Shown here piece by piece: positions 1 through 13,753 of a stretch of DNA of 64,000 nt. Both the position numbers and the translations under genes were made by a program. The notes under the pieces were generated by a model. The model searched no databases. It was not told the DNA's origin and was given only the letters and a program-made list of their open reading frames with translations. Every line of letters starts with the position of its first letter. Within the stretch, counting starts at the first letter, position 1. The stretch lies in NCBI RefSeq assembly GCF_036320965.1, contig NC_092251.1, forward strand, positions 7,700,001 to 7,764,000, in the 5' to 3' direction. Origin of the DNA: Panulirus ornatus (taxonomy: Eukaryota; Arthropoda; Malacostraca; Decapoda; Palinuridae).

Positions 1-2025
1 AGAGATCACTCCTTAAAACCATGATTTGATAGAGTAACTTCTATGCCACTAGAGGTACTGATATATCAAGACCATTACAGACGCGTAAAACTCAGTAAAA
101 CGACAATAACTGGGATAATGATAATCAGAAATGGAGAGTGGAAATAATTACTCGTATCAGACAGAGTTCCACTCAGGGAATAGGATTGAGGAAATGGTTG
201 GGTGTTTGGTAAGTTTGCCTTCCGAACACCATCAACTGGTTGTTTGCCCTCCGAACACCAAAAATTAGTAAGGTCATTTAAGACCGTCAAAGTTAAGCTA
301 CCAAACGAAAGATCTTCATCGCCTTCTTCAGGTGTTGAGGATAATTCGAAGACCACATACACTCTCATTATGCCTTTGGCCCATAGAAGGGTAACGTTTA
401 AGAAAGACCTACATGATCTCTCTGGCTATTAACCCTATCATCATCTCGTAGTACGTACACCTTGACTTCGATGTTAGCAAAAGGAAATACGTAATGACTT
501 AAAAATCACCTGTCCGTAATCAGCAACAGGATAATTCTTCAGGGAGAAGCTATATGTGTGTCACAGTGAATCACCAACAGACAACTACTGCCATTATAAG
601 ACCATTAAAGCTTATATGACATTTTTCAAGAATGCTTCGTGCAGAACCACCACAAGCAGCAGACCAGACAACACCTCTCTCGAATCCCTTCTATGGAATC
701 ACCGCAAAAGCCTTTGGACGAAGTCCGGAGGAAAGACCGGAAAGTCTTCCTCAACAGGAACCTCTTTGCCTGACGCTCTTCTACTTCGAAACCCTAAGGA
801 ATTATTCCTCATGCACGATTACCACAGGGGATCCTACCCACCTTCTGGTAAGACTTCCCTCAACAATAAATTCCCAATCGGTTGGTCCTTCGGATGTAAA
901 TGGCTTCGATCCTGCAACAGCCCATCACCCTCCCCAAGACGTGCCGCTAAGAGTACCCGCTCAGGACGCCCTCTTCCTTCTGTTCGCCTCCAACGACACC
1001 AATATGCCATCTCAATCCCTCGCACAGAGTGTCCTATTTCTTTCTAAATCATTCCTACATAACCAACCCTAAGCTATACAGAGAGAGTTATTCCGTGAAT
1101 CACGCAGTCGCAAAATGACGATAAATGGGTACATGGGAAAATACATACCTAGTTATCCCTGTGGTTCTTGGAGTCTTGAAGAAAACTTGCGAGGAGTTTG
1201 GAATAGACCTAGTGTCCATAGGGCTTCCTTAAGACAGCTCAGCTCTGTGACCATTGGTCGCTGGGCGACACAGTAGAGCCAAACCTCAAGATTATATTGA
1301 TATCGTTAAGATATTGAGAACATAATCACATATCATTCTTCGTTTTGCCGTCTTACGCTTCTCTTATCACATATCAAGGCACCGTAAGACTGCTGGTCGT
1401 CGCAGCTAAGTTCTCACAGTGAAGAGAAGCAGTTGGATCTCTTCCCTCAAACTTCTAACTTCAGCAGAAGTATGGAGACACAGTCACAAGGAGGCGCCGC
1501 TCACTTCATGTCAACACTGATGCAAGACTGTTGCAACTCTGGATTGAGAGTATGGCTTCAGTATCATCACTACAATGACGGTGTGTGACACTTCGTACAT
1601 CCATCTGTCTCTTACCACAGTGGCGTACGTTCCTCTTGCTTGAGATAATAAGTCTATTCATCCGATGAACTATGATATCATACGATAATCTCTCAATATT
1701 TATATATCTTCACTTCCAGTGGAATTTCTGGTTATATCCGTTGAAAAAAATGAGAGGAAAAGTTTAAAACACGTTTTTTTTTCCTCTTAAAAAATACACG
1801 TTTTTCGAAGATATTAACAATGATTCACTTTACTTTTTTAAAAGCCTTTCAGGAACTCCACGAGTAACACACGAGTACAATGTCTAAGGTCGTCTCTTGG
1901 ATCAAAAACACCCACAAATTTATAATCTCACCCTCACAATACTCACACTAAGTCCCACACGCTGTTGATCTCACCCTCACAATACTCACACTTCAGCTTA
2001 CTGCGATACGTGTTCTCCCATGAAC

Positions 2026-2027
<2 letters not shown>
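1..2027. other. No supported gene
   Basis: Unique-looking sequence. Two overlapping plus-strand frames at 556-1047 and 632-1072 are each about 150 codons and compete with each other. Neither shows a recognised motif or splice context. Confidence 0.6.

Positions 2028-2106
<79 letters not shown>
2028..2106. repeat. (GA)n microsatellite
   Basis: Pure GA tract of about 78 bp. Confidence 0.98.
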
Positions 2107-2108
<2 letters not shown>

Positions 2109-2904
2109 ATGGAAATCCCAGAAGACGAGTTGGTCATCAATTTACCTCAGATGACATCAACCTGACATCTTCGTCCCTGATGTCACCTCACTGAAATCCT
2201 CACTTAAAAAAAAAAAAGGATAGACGAACAAGCAATGGCACACACAAGTCACAAACAAACAAACCAAGAAAAAAAATGCACAATGAAACGAATGAATTGA
2301 ATTTCTCTTTTATTTCTTTCACTTAAATACACATTATTTTTCCCGATAATATAATCGAAATATAATCCCGACCTTTTTCGTGTACACGATTACCTTCACG
2401 TGTGAGCAACTTCCATAACAATTTCTTGAATAATATAATCGGAACATAATCCCGACCTTTCGTGTAGACGATTACCTTCACGAATCAAATTCTTTCTTTC
2501 CCACCTACGCAAAATCACACTCAATTTTTTTTCCTTTTTGTTTTTTCCACAACCACGAGAGTAACAACACGACCGTCCAAGACTCTCTGGTGATTGACGA
2601 GGCGAGAGCCACTGGGGTTCTGTCTCCTCCTCCTCCTCCACACTGTGACCGGTGTGCACTTCGGAGTGAGGGAGTGAGGGAGGAGTGTTGGTGGCGGCAC
2701 CGTTCGAGTGGGGTCACGTCCGCCGCCGTCTACACCAAGGTCTGAACTTGGCTCCGGGGAAGACCCACAAACACCAACACCAGGTCATCATGCCTCTCCC
2801 TCCCTCCCTCACTCCCTCCCTCCCTCACTCCCACTACCTCTCCTCCTCCCAACTGGCTCACACAATGTGCTTAAACTTCACTCTCACACACCCTCACCCA
2901 CATT

Positions 2905-3030
2905 TCTGTCCACAGTGCGTTGAACCTGTCATAGCCCCTCCTTCCCTATTTCTGTCCACAGTGCGTTGAACCTGTCATAGCCTCCACTACCCTATTTCTG
3001 TCCACAGTGCGTTGAACCTGTCTTAAACCC
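2905..3030. repeat. Short tandem repeat, about 50-bp unit
   Basis: Three imperfect copies of a segment with TTTCTGTCCACAGTGCGTTG and AACCTGTC. More diverged traces of CCACAGTGCGT continue to about 3,100. Confidence 0.75.
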
Positions 3031-3264
3031 GACTTCCTTATTGCCACTGAGCGTTGAAATGCCTCTTAAGGCCACATTCCCATTCCTATCCACAGTGCGT
3101 CGGTCTACCTTCCCTCAGCTTCCTCATTTCTGTCCATACGTGTGAGTGAAAAGGTCCGTTTTTCCCTCCCAGAAAATTTATACTTTTGAACCATCCTTAT
3201 TCGTGTTTACGGCCCGATGCTTTTCTAATCCTCCTCAGGGCCTCTAAAAGGGTGTGCTGAGTTT

Positions 3265-3690
3265 CCACATTGCCGGTAAAGTGGGTTTAACCTTCCATCT
3301 TCCAATCCGCAGGGTGAGTTCAATCGTCCATAGCCCAGTCAGCAGAGGGTGTTTAATCTTCCATATCCCCATCCATTTAAGTGCGTTCAGCCTACAACAT
3401 ACCTCGTCCATAGAGTTCGTTTCAATCTTCCATATTCCCGTCCCTAGAGTGCGTTCAACCTTCCATATATTCGTCGTCCCTTGAGTGCGTTCAACCTTCC
3501 ACATTCCCGTCCACAGAGCGGATTAAAACCCCAGTATTCCTAGACTGAGCACAATGAACTCTTTTTAAAATTCCCGTCCGTACAACGACTTGAACCTTCC
3601 ACATTCCCTTCCAGCGTATACTGAAGTTTAACTCCCCCACAATCCTACCCAGCGTACGTTGCGCCTTCCACATTCCCGGCCGCGGATAGG
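3265..3690. repeat. Degenerate minisatellite, 30-45 bp units
   Basis: Irregular copies built on a core like GTGCGTTCAACCTTCCACAT and TTCCCGTCC. Spacing varies and copies are strongly diverged, suggesting an old array. It is probably related to the repeat just upstream, which shares the CAGTGCGTTGAACC core. Confidence 0.65.
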
Positions 3691-4884
3691 ACTGACCTCA
3701 CCCAACTCATCTCCTCCCGCAGAAGACGTCGAACTCAATCACACATCACATGATCCTGGGTTCCCAGAGGCTCTTGAGCCCTCCCTCTATCTCCTCATTC
3801 CCAAGAAGACCGAAGACTATGCATTAAGGCTTGGCTCACCTTACATGACTCGTTCTTAGAAATCTCCGGTGTCGCTGACACTACTGACTCACAGCCAAGG
3901 GAAGGGGTTGGTAAACGCGGGTTGCTCTCCCCTTGGTGTGAAAGAGGGGTGGAGTTAGAAGTCTGCTGCGCGTCGGTGCTCACCACGCATTTGCAGGAGG
4001 ACGAGGGAGGAAACGAATGACGTGGAAGCCTTCCACTCTTAACAGGGAAACATCAGATCAACGACAAAGACTGAAGCAGGAACGAGGTGTGAAGTGACGA
4101 AGACCTAAATTGGAGCCATGTGTGGAAACGCCCATCGAGAGACATCGATATTTTCCTCTGTTCTTTAGCCAGAGGTAAAGACCGAAGGATAAGGTGTGTT
4201 ATCAGTACTCTACTTGGAAGAACAACAGTGTGCGTCATCCATGTCGTCTATGTGATGGACTGCTTAGCTAAGGCCATACGTTAACGGAGGTTCGGAGAGA
4301 TCGATATATTCCGAACACGTTCCACGCCATACGAAGATCAGCGCTTGATGAGATATATATATTACTTCATCAAGAAGAAGAAAATTAATCGTTCGGAGAC
4401 CTCAGTCCCGCCAGACTTTACGAGGTCTTGCGGCGCAGCTGAGAAAGAGGCAGCAGGAGCCTACTCCTCACACAAAGGTGTAAACATTAACCTAATTTTG
4501 AATCTACTTTTCACTCTGTTAACAATTCTCATTCAAAACAAAACACTACATTCATCAAGCATGTGCCTCATACTAGTGAATGAGTTCATCAATCAATACA
4601 GTACTATAGTAACGCTATATGGTAATAATCTGATCATTTTTCTGTGGGGTGTGAGGTGTCTTCTCTTGAAGCCAAGATCGAACCATGAACATTAGGAGGA
4701 GACCTGAATAAAAAGCACAAAGCCCAGATGCTCTCCACCATCCCATGGTAGCGGGGGAATGAGAGCCCCACCTCCCTCGATGACAATAGTACTGCCTTTG
4801 TTTAAGACTTAAGAGTTACCCAAGTCTTCTGAGAACGTAGTACTCCAAGTTTTGAGTACGAACACTTGGCAACATGGCTTCCCT

Positions 4885-4990
4885 AAGTATGTGTACTGGT
4901 TAGTTCGACCCGCCAAGGTTAAGTTAGTTTGTGTACTGGTTAGTTCGACCCGCCAAGAGGGGTTAGTGTGCGTACTGGTTAGATCGTACA
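4885..4990. repeat. Short tandem repeat, about 45-bp unit
   Basis: Three imperfect copies with TGTACTGGTTAGTTCGACCC and GCCAAG. The third copy is shortened (TACTGGTTAGATCG). Confidence 0.75.
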
Positions 4991-5423
4991 CCCAACACAG
5001 CTCACACGAAAGGCCAAGTTTATAAATCAATGAGGACGAACCTCTGGGATCTGCACGCATGGCAATAACCCGATGCAAACACTTGCATCTTTCTCGCAAA
5101 GACCAGAGAAATGATACTGCAACCCTGAACACAATTCTGACAGCTAAAAAGATAAATGAATACCATAACATCCAACACTTTCCTGGAAGGTTGCGTAGAA
5201 AAATAAGGATGACAGTGAAGATATACAGACAACGAACGAGGCTTTTGATCAAGGTGCTGTAGGATGCCATGGAAGGCAAGCCACACTACTGATGACAGCC
5301 GTGAGGTCAGAGGATATTGAGGGAGGGGTTGGCTGTGCTGTACAGATGGGGAGGAGGCAATGACACAGCTCCTCCCCCCATGCCTCCAACTCATCCTCAG
5401 ATTATAAATTCCTCGGACTTGCT

Positions 5424-5428
<5 letters not shown>

Positions 5429-5497
<69 letters not shown>
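5429..5497. repeat. (CT)n microsatellite
   Basis: Pure CT tract of about 69 bp. Confidence 0.98.
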
Positions 5498-5499
<2 letters not shown>

Positions 5500-6074
5500 C
5501 ACCCTCAACCCGAGCCACTAACCAGGTTAAACTGGTTACCTCTGAACCTCCGCGCAGGAAGGGGTTTAAAAGACAGACTCGTATAATCTGGGTAGGTCTC
5601 ACGCCCACGCGTATACTGAATACAATCACGTAAGTCGTCCTGTTTTCTGGTTATACTTCTTCCACCCTGTAGATACACTTCTACTACTTGTTAGGTATAC
5701 TCTTCCAGTTCCGTTTGGTGTAAGTTTTCCAGTTCTATCCAGATTTTTTTTTTTGTGTCTGGAATACATCTTCCAGTTCCGTCAGGTACATCCCTCAGTT
5801 CTGTGAGTGGTATTCAGTATCTTCTGTTCACCACAGCCATCTCTGTTATCCTAAAGCCCCAGAGTTCACGAAAAGTTTCAATAGATTTACCCAACTGTTT
5901 CTTCTCCTTTTGGCTCTCTTGTAAACACACCCTCGACTCGAATTAGCGAAGATTACGGTCATTATAAAGAACTTTCCTTGGTGTCCTGAGCTTAAATCGA
6001 GGACCACATCATAAGCCAAGTACCATCCCATCAAACAACTGCAGTGGAGTGATAAGCACAACAAGAGATGCAAA

Positions 6075-6405
6075 GACAAGAATAACCAAAGACCATAAAA
6101 CGAAGAACAACCAAAGACCATAAAACGAAGAACAACCAAAGACCATAAAACGAAGAACAACCAAAGACCATAAAACGAAGAATAACCTAAGACCATAAAA
6201 CGAAGAACAACCAAAGACCATTAAACGAAGCACAACCAAAGACCATAAAACGAAGAACAACCAAAGACCATAAAACGAAGAACAACCAATGACCACACAA
6301 CGAAGAACAACCAAAGACCATAAAACGAAGAACAACCAAAGACCATAAAACGAAGAACAACCAAAGACCATAAAACGAAGAACAACCAAAGACCATAAAA
6401 CGAAA
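6075..6405. repeat. 25-bp minisatellite
   Basis: About 13-14 copies of a 25-bp unit containing CCAAAGACCATAAAACGAAG. Variants include CATTAAACG at 6218 and a diverged copy near 6,290 (ATGACCACACAACG). The unit is not a multiple of three and has no stop on the minus strand, so all three minus frames are open. None is a gene. Confidence 0.95.
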
Positions 6406-6687
6406 TCAAGCAATCATCTCATCAGGAAAGGTGTAAACAAGTGCTTTTGATGTACAAAGAGTGTAAAAACACCTGCATTGAGCCGATGACAAATACCTCC
6501 ATCGAGTTTCCGAAGATAGCGTGCCACAGGGAGGGGCCGAGTGGGAGGAATACGTGTCATCCGGGGTCTTATAGCGGCAGTGGTGACAGTCATGGGTCTT
6601 CCCTGTGTTATGTGACCACCTGCTCATGGTGGTGGTGGCGCTGCCCCTCCCGAGCGCTGGTGCAAACACGAGCCTGGTCTGCTGGGT

Positions 6688-6696
<9 letters not shown>

Positions 6697-6773
<77 letters not shown>
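6697..6773. repeat. (GA)n microsatellite
   Basis: Pure GA tract of about 77 bp preceded by a short GT run. It faces a TC tract 157 bp away (6930-6994), so the two could pair as inverted arms. Confidence 0.98.
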
Positions 6774-6774
<1 letters not shown>

Positions 6775-6926
6775 CACTGCGGCGTCTGGCTTCGCGCTTC
6801 CAGGAACCTGAAGACCTCTGGTCTCCTGACCAAGTTCCTCCCTCACCTCTTGAGACCCAGGCCTGGTCTTTGGCACCTCACTAATGATGACCAGACGTAT
6901 CAGTCACCAGAAAGCCAGCCAGCTTG

Positions 6927-6929
<3 letters not shown>

Positions 6930-6994
<65 letters not shown>
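6930..6994. repeat. (TC)n microsatellite
   Basis: Pure TC tract of about 65 bp. Confidence 0.98.
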
Positions 6995-6998
<4 letters not shown>

Positions 6999-8774
6999 CT
7001 TACTAAATATAAGCTTAAGATCTCCATCTCAAAAGGTAATCTTACACAAAATATCTCTTTGGTGGATGAAATAAAAACTGGGCTTCTACTCCCCGGTGAG
7101 GAAATGACTTAATACGATAAATAGTTTATAAAAGACAAGATGACGGAGATGTCTACGTAGGCGGACGGTTACTGTCTGATGAAGATTTTACATCATTCGT
7201 TCATTTCATAGATCGCTGGATAGCAAGGCTTTAGGCCAATGACTTGCCTGGGGTCATCATCAGCGTTAAGCTACATCTACCCAACCAAGAAAAATCTTCA
7301 GCACCTTCTTCAGGTGTTAAGGATAATTCTAAGACCATACACACCCTCATTATGCATGTACACAGCTTCAGCAACATCAACAAAGGTGTTTATATCACTT
7401 AAAAACAACTCGATTCCCCTAAAATGTTGAACAAATGAAGGAAATTAAGAGTTTTGTGATGGTTATCATGCGTTGGTATGGAAGACTGCTCTCTGTAGTG
7501 TTGATGAACGATTCAAAGCGGGAATATCACCAGCCAGACGAGCAAGGAAGCAAGCAGGTGTGCTCGGGTGGGCGGATAGACGCCCTTTTCCGCAACTCGA
7601 TTACGTCCCACATGATACATAGGCAGAGATTCTACCCACGACACCACGGAGGCTCACAGATCACTATACCCGGATTTCTCTATGTGTCAGCCTGAATCTT
7701 TGGCTGTGGATGCAGATGTACACACTTCTCCGCATTTGTTAGCGCATACATCGTTCGTAGTCATGTACTCACTGTAACACATATAAATGAAGAGATTTCT
7801 TTTTCTCTCTCTGTGCCTAAGGAGGACGGAAGCTTTACGCTCATGGGACACTCGTCTCTTACTTGCATTTTTGCGATACAAGTTCATTTTCTCGTCTTCC
7901 TAACTTAACAGCATGCACTCTCTCTTTAATATTTTCCATGTATCCACATCTACATTGCTGAAGAAACTTCTGTTTTCTTTAATACAAATCTCTTCGCACA
8001 CTTTTCTAGCTTAGTTTCCAGATGAGTCCTCTTGTCCTGAATTATTTCCGACTTTGAGAAAAGATCCACATTTAATGTCTTTCAGACTTCCTCTTTCACC
8101 CTGTAATCGATTTCTGGGACTTCCTCTTTCATCCTGTAACCCAGGGTGATCACTTTATTCGCTCGTACGTCCATACGTACTTCATGCAATTTCAAGGTTG
8201 CTGTGTGTTGAAGTAACACTCATTAGAATCTTAGATGATACATGCGTACTTCTAACCCAATGATATGTAATACATGTTGGTAAAGATTGTTCTCCCGCAT
8301 GCATCTTAGGAGCCTGAACCTCCAGTTTCCTCTCTCCCTGTGTGGACCTAAGGCATCCTAGTCTATCTTCTTCAACTTTACGTTCCTTGGAATGAGCATA
8401 TTTACCACAGGTTTTCACTGGCTACCCCTTGGAATGAGTATTTTTAACATCGTCTTTCACTGGCTACCCATGTCGCTTCTTCCATCATCCTAGACCTTTC
8501 AATATTGTCTTCAATATTGCCTTAGGTTTACCAAATCATCTTCGAGACCCATGCACTAGCACGGTTCTTATGGTAGATTTCACTGAGTACAAACATGTAT
8601 TGGATAAAAGGTCTCCTGTGTTACCATCAATTTCTTGTTGGCCTTCTGGATTCACTAGTATGGCTGGTCCCCACACTCCTCCCTCAGCCTTCCAACCTTC
8701 ATTGTTATTTTACGTCCCCCTGAAGGGGTAAAACCCGTGCGTGATCTGACATCAGTATCTGGTCTTAGTTCTTC

Positions 8775-9000
8775 GTATGATGCCTGGAAAGCTCTCATCT
8801 GCCCTAGATTCCTCCTATGATGTCTGGACATCTGTTATCTACTCTGGATTCCTTCCATGATGTCTAGAAATCTCTCATCTACTCTAGATTCCTTCCATGA
8901 TGCCTGGAAGGCTCTTATCCACTCTAGATTCCTTCCATGATGCCTGGAAGGCTCTCATCCACTCTAGATTCCTTCCATGATGCCTGGAAAGCTCTTATCA
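8775..9000. repeat. 40-bp minisatellite
   Basis: Five to six copies of a 40-bp unit with TTCCATGATGCCTGGAAAGC and CACTCTAGA. The left copies are more diverged (CCTCCTATGATGTCTGG) than the right ones. Confidence 0.9.
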
Positions 9001-9316
9001 ACTCAATCCTCAAATTCAAGTTCCCCTTCTTCAATGCTCCACCTGTCCGTCAACATACGTGTACCTGATCGATCGCACGGAGACTCGTTCTTTGCTAATT
9101 CCTCCTCCGGTTCCAGCGGCGTTGGACTGGAAATTGCTTCTCGGAAATTTCTCGCTGTTAGCCACCTTGTAGGGCTGCCCCCAGACCTCTCCACTGTTCT
9201 CCATCTTAAGGGCCATTTTCAGCAAGCGTCCATTCCTTCCTCTACAGCGTTATATCTTTATTCTTCTTTTCCTTTTCATTCTTTTTGAGATCTTTATCAT
9301 AGCTTTAGTCTCCAAC

Positions 9317-9317
<1 letters not shown>

Positions 9318-9384
<67 letters not shown>
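9318..9384. repeat. (TG)n microsatellite
   Basis: Pure TG tract of about 66 bp, able to form Z-DNA, followed by ACGCGCGT. Confidence 0.98.
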
Positions 9385-9387
<3 letters not shown>

Positions 9388-9794
9388 CGCGTATTCCTTC
9401 AACTAGGTGAACTTCATATAAGTGAGAAAGAATAAGAGTATGGGTACGTAAGCACATGACTGTATGTTGGCGTATGTGTGAGTGCATATCTATTCAAACA
9501 TTCAAGGTTATCACTTTGTATATACATGGATGTGGGTGGAGGTACATGGCTGTATACATGTGAAAATGTATGCTCGTGAAACCTTGTATGCGAGTGCATC
9601 TATGCGTACCTATGCGCTTAAGCAAACTTAGGATATACTATCAAACGTACGTAGATGTATATTCAAGTATATCGGTGTATGTAAACAGGTCACACTTATA
9701 TATCTACGTGTCCTGACTGACTATACCCGTGGATGTAAACTAACATACGCGTATGTGGAGGAGGTGTGGACAGTAATGGAAGAGGGGTAGGTGG

Positions 9795-9797
<3 letters not shown>

Positions 9798-9855
<58 letters not shown>
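9798..9855. repeat. (AG)n microsatellite
   Basis: Pure AG tract of about 57 bp. Confidence 0.97.
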
Positions 9856-9857
<2 letters not shown>

Positions 9858-9984
9858 GAGGCTGAGAAGACGGGAATACAGAAATGGAACGGGTTTGAGA
9901 AGTAGCCCCTCGTGGGGTGTATATCGATCGATCCCTGGAAGAGACTCATGTTTAGAAGTGACCTTTGTAAAGTATTTCTAGGTT

Positions 9985-10060
9985 ACCCGAGGGAGGGAGT
10001 GAGGGAGGGAGGGAGGGGAGGGAAAGAGATGGAGGGAAGGGAGAGGGAGGGAAGGTAGGT
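9985..10060. repeat. GGGA-rich tract with quadruplex potential
   Basis: A purine-only stretch with more than ten GGG runs spaced by one to five bases on the plus strand, which meets the usual pattern for G-quadruplex formation. A poly-G run lies nearby at about 10,190-10,204. Confidence 0.75.
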
Positions 10061-11177
10061 TTGTATAGACGTTAGCCTAACGTATGAAGTGAAGTGTTAA
10101 ATCATTTGAAGTCCTATTGAGATCATGTACGTCGGTCTTAACAATGCCAGTGTCATTAAAGACATCTGTTGTGCGTTAACGAACTAGATTGGGGGGGGGG
10201 GGGGTACGTGGGTATGTTCCTGGGACGATCCTTGTCTCTGGAAATATACTCTCACTGTGAATATATTTCCCTTTTACACCAGGAGGGGCGGTAGCATCTC
10301 GTAACCCATCTCATCTTCCTCATGCAAATCTTTCATTACTTCGGTGCTCACAACATCTGTCCTTCTCTTCACTTCTCCCACTTATCTACAACTCTGCATC
10401 CTCCAGACTCCTGAGTTCTTCCCTGACGTGGACTCTAAGCTAAACAGCAGCTCACTAATTCAAAGCATTGGCCTTCCATTATCGTATCTTGCGAAGGAAC
10501 TTAAAAGTGTCCGTCATATCTAACCTTATGCATATTTTTTTCCTCTTCTGGTGTGTATATATGTCTACGACTCTTCTCGTATCTCAGGTCTACAGTAACA
10601 ATTCTGATGGTACTATGTCTCCGTATCTTCGCTCTTCTCCTGTAATGGAAGTCTGGAGGTTATCTCTTCAGTTTCTTCCACTCGATGTTTACCAGTGGCG
10701 TTCGTGGCATCCTGGCGGATCCAACGAAAAGCAGAGTTTATCTCACGACTTCGAAGCTCGGCTTTATACTTCGAAGCTTCTGTGTACTCCGTAAACGGGC
10801 TATGTGGCCTTTGTGGTAAAATGCCAACTCGACCTTGTATCCCAGATGGATCATGTTTCTTTCTAAAGGTAATTTTACACAAGCAATCAGACCCCAGATT
10901 CAAGCAGCCTTCCACAGGTGCCTATATCCTGTACGTCAGGTATGAGTTCACACTGGAAAAAGGCATTTTGTTTTTTCCTATGATGTATATGATGGTGATG
11001 ATGCTGCTGCCACGTACGAAAAACGTTTCTGGCTATGGAGGTCCTTCTCATCACATCAACAATATATCAAATGTCTCATTTCGTCGGATTTATTCATTCG
11101 TTAACCTCACGACCACTTGAAATTCGTGGGCACGAAAGACCATGTAACCATCTGTGGACCACCACCAGACCCAGAGC

Positions 11178-11179
<2 letters not shown>

Positions 11180-11215
<36 letters not shown>

Positions 11216-11231
11216 ATATATATATATATTT
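11180..11231. repeat. (CT)n then (TA)n compound microsatellite
   Basis: CT tract of about 33 bp followed by a 14-bp TA run. Confidence 0.95.
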
Positions 11232-11654
11232 TGAACTACTGCAATATTCCGCTCACAGAGGTACAGCATTGGTGTATTTTTAGCAAGAGATTAAGCTTAG
11301 TGTGAAGAGCTATACCACTGCTGTCAGTTGCACTGTTGCCCTGCACATAGTGAGTTTAAGGAGATATCGACTTCAACACATACCCCTTCAGGTGGACCCC
11401 AGCCACATCTCATTCATTGACAAGTCTATAGCCTACAGTACCTATAAACACGTTCGGTTAGACTATATTCATTTACGTAACGACACATATTCAAAGAAAA
11501 GAACTATGATTCAGCTCTATGCAGGTAAAAATCCAATCATCTTAGGTCATTCCACTATAAAAACATGACCGTTCCACTTAATGCTCTCCATTGCCTAGGG
11601 AAACCCTTCAGTGCAGATAGAAAAAAAAAAATCCATGAGCAAGGAAACCCTCAA

Positions 11655-11705
11655 ATGAACACACACACACACACACACATACACACACACACATGCATAC
11701 ACACT
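11655..11705. repeat. (AC)n imperfect microsatellite
   Basis: About 45 bp of AC repeats broken by two T insertions. Confidence 0.9.
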
Positions 11706-13009
11706 TTCTGACGCAATCGTTCCGCTTTTCGCTTTAAGCTCTGCACTAAGTCATCCAATCACTTTGTAATCATCTCTTCCAAATACTATACAGACCTTCC
11801 TCGTTTGAGGGACAGGTCTATAGTTCAGCGCCTCCTATCTTACACACAGTGGCCATACTCATGTAATCAAGCGTACCTTACGTGTAATCATTCCGTAATC
11901 TGACACCTTCGTTATGAAACGATTCCTATCGTATGCTCTGTAATGTGGATACAGTATGTATGCACCGTTGACCGTGCGTGTACACAAATTCCAAGGACCA
12001 GTTGTGTCGCCTACAATCCAACATAGTTCGAGGAACTGAATTAACGGTGGGTAAGAAAAAAAAGATACTATTTGAGAATTATGAAAGTATCTAGAAATCT
12101 TAAGTTCCATGAGCAAATTCCACATTTTCTCCAAAATATGAGTCAAGTTCTAGCTTAAAACCATTTTATACGTAAAACTCGAGTAAACTCCATACTAGGA
12201 CCATCAATCTTACGCATCGGAACTATTTAAGACACTAGGAAACCAGCTGCATTACGTTTCACGAATACGAGACCTTAGAAAAAAAAATTTCAGGTTTGAC
12301 CCTCCGTAAAGTTGCAGGTTAAGGTACAACTCCAAGAGACAGACTAAGCTCAAGTTGCAGGTTCAGGTGTGGCGACTCCCTCAGAGAGACGGAGCAATCT
12401 GTGAGTGTCTTACATTACACAGGGTGAGGCAAAAGACGTGTATAATGACCAGAGTTGGAAGGCTCAGATCCATATGAACAAGGTTAAACACATCCTTCAC
12501 TACATACAAATATAAGTCACCTATTACTGCCTCAGGAAATATAGCTATGTATGACTCCTCGTATTACCCATGACCTCTTTCTAAAGGCTCCTGCAAACTC
12601 CCCTAAGGATGCGCTACTGAAAACAGGAGGGAAGTTCAGACTCCTTTGGAGAGGATGGGGTGGGCAAGTTCTTCGCCGAGGCTGTGCTCCCGACGGCCAA
12701 GGGTGACTTTACACTCGTGGTGTAAAACTTCTTGCCGAGGGAACTCGACCAATGTACATATATACCATTTGACTTCCACATTTGCCATCAGCTGTAAGCA
12801 AACACTCGACTAAGATTGTAACCTTTATTGCTTCTTCCTCTCTACATTGGTCCCATTGAAAAAATTTACAGTGATGTCAAGACAATAAAGATCTTTCACA
12901 TGGCGGAGATAGACACAGCAGCTGCGAAAGCTATAAAAAGCTACGGGACTATAGACACAGCAGCGGTAGTGTAGCACCAACAGCTACAAAGCAGCAAGAC
13001 GCTGAGGGA

Positions 13010-13066
13010 GAGGGAGAGAGAGAGAGAGAGAGTCTCTCTCTCTCTCTCTCTCTCTCCCTCTCTCGA
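13010..13066. repeat. GA and TC tracts in head-on inverted arrangement
   Basis: A GA run switches directly to a TC run at about 13,032, making a simple-sequence inverted repeat of roughly 20 bp per arm with no loop. Confidence 0.95.
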
Positions 13067-13140
13067 GCAATCCAATACATTATCTCTGGAAGAAGTGGTG
13101 CTTGAGAGGCACAGGATGAAGGAGTGCTAGAAAGAAGTGG

Positions 13141-13194
13141 GAGAGGAGGAAGAGGAAGAGGAGGAGGAGGAGGAGGAGGAGGAGGAGGAGGAGC
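13141..13194. repeat. (GGA)n microsatellite
   Basis: About 50 bp of GGA/GAA triplets. Confidence 0.95.
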
Positions 13195-13568
13195 TGTAGG
13201 AAGGATATGGATGGAGGAAAAATGAATTTGAAGGTAAAGGCAACTGGAGGATAAAGGGATTCTAAGTGGAACAGTTTACAACTTTGGACTATAAAGGTTT
13301 AGAATATATATTTTCTTTGGGTTCACAGGATTCGGCCCTAGACTCTCTCCCTGGGAGAGTTATGCTCCCTGGCATATTATCATCGCCTCCCTAAGTAAGA
13401 CATTAGAACGTTCCACTGTTAAATAACAAGGGTTGAACCAGAGCAAGTTATGGGGAAGATAAAGAAACTGGTAATTATAAATGAAGGGATAAATATGTAT
13501 CTTCTTTTTGACCAGAGGGTCGGCCGGCCGTTCATCTGATCAGAAAAACATACATATAACGAAGTCGT

Positions 13569-13572
<4 letters not shown>

Positions 13573-13633
<61 letters not shown>
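13573..13633. repeat. (TA)n microsatellite
   Basis: Pure TA tract of about 60 bp. A second tract starts 50 bp further on. Confidence 0.98.
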
Positions 13634-13637
<4 letters not shown>

Positions 13638-13680
13638 ACAAGGATATATAACTTACATAAACATTCATGTAAATAAATAG

Positions 13681-13683
<3 letters not shown>

Positions 13684-13752
<69 letters not shown>
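13684..13752. repeat. (TA)n microsatellite
   Basis: Pure TA tract of about 69 bp. Confidence 0.98.

Positions 13753-13753
<1 letters not shown>

Larger units (their letters stand above)
2107..5428. other. No supported gene; three weak tandem arrays
   Basis: Apart from the arrays at 2.9, 3.3 and 4.9 kb I see only unique non-coding sequence, with a CTCCCT-rich stretch at 2,790-2,850. Confidence 0.6.
6995..13009. other. No supported gene
   Basis: Outside the listed repeats nothing coding was recognised. Frames at 8977-9288 and 10468-11120 are short and overlap competing frames. Confidence 0.55.

Noticed and set aside
556..1072. Two overlapping plus-strand frames of about 150 codons
   Set aside because: They compete in different frames over the same DNA, show no recognised motif and lack splice support.
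1472..1588. Small plus-strand frame starting METQSQGGAAHF, 38 codons
   Set aside because: Pleasant composition but short, with no family match I know and an adjacent frame also open. Chance is likely.
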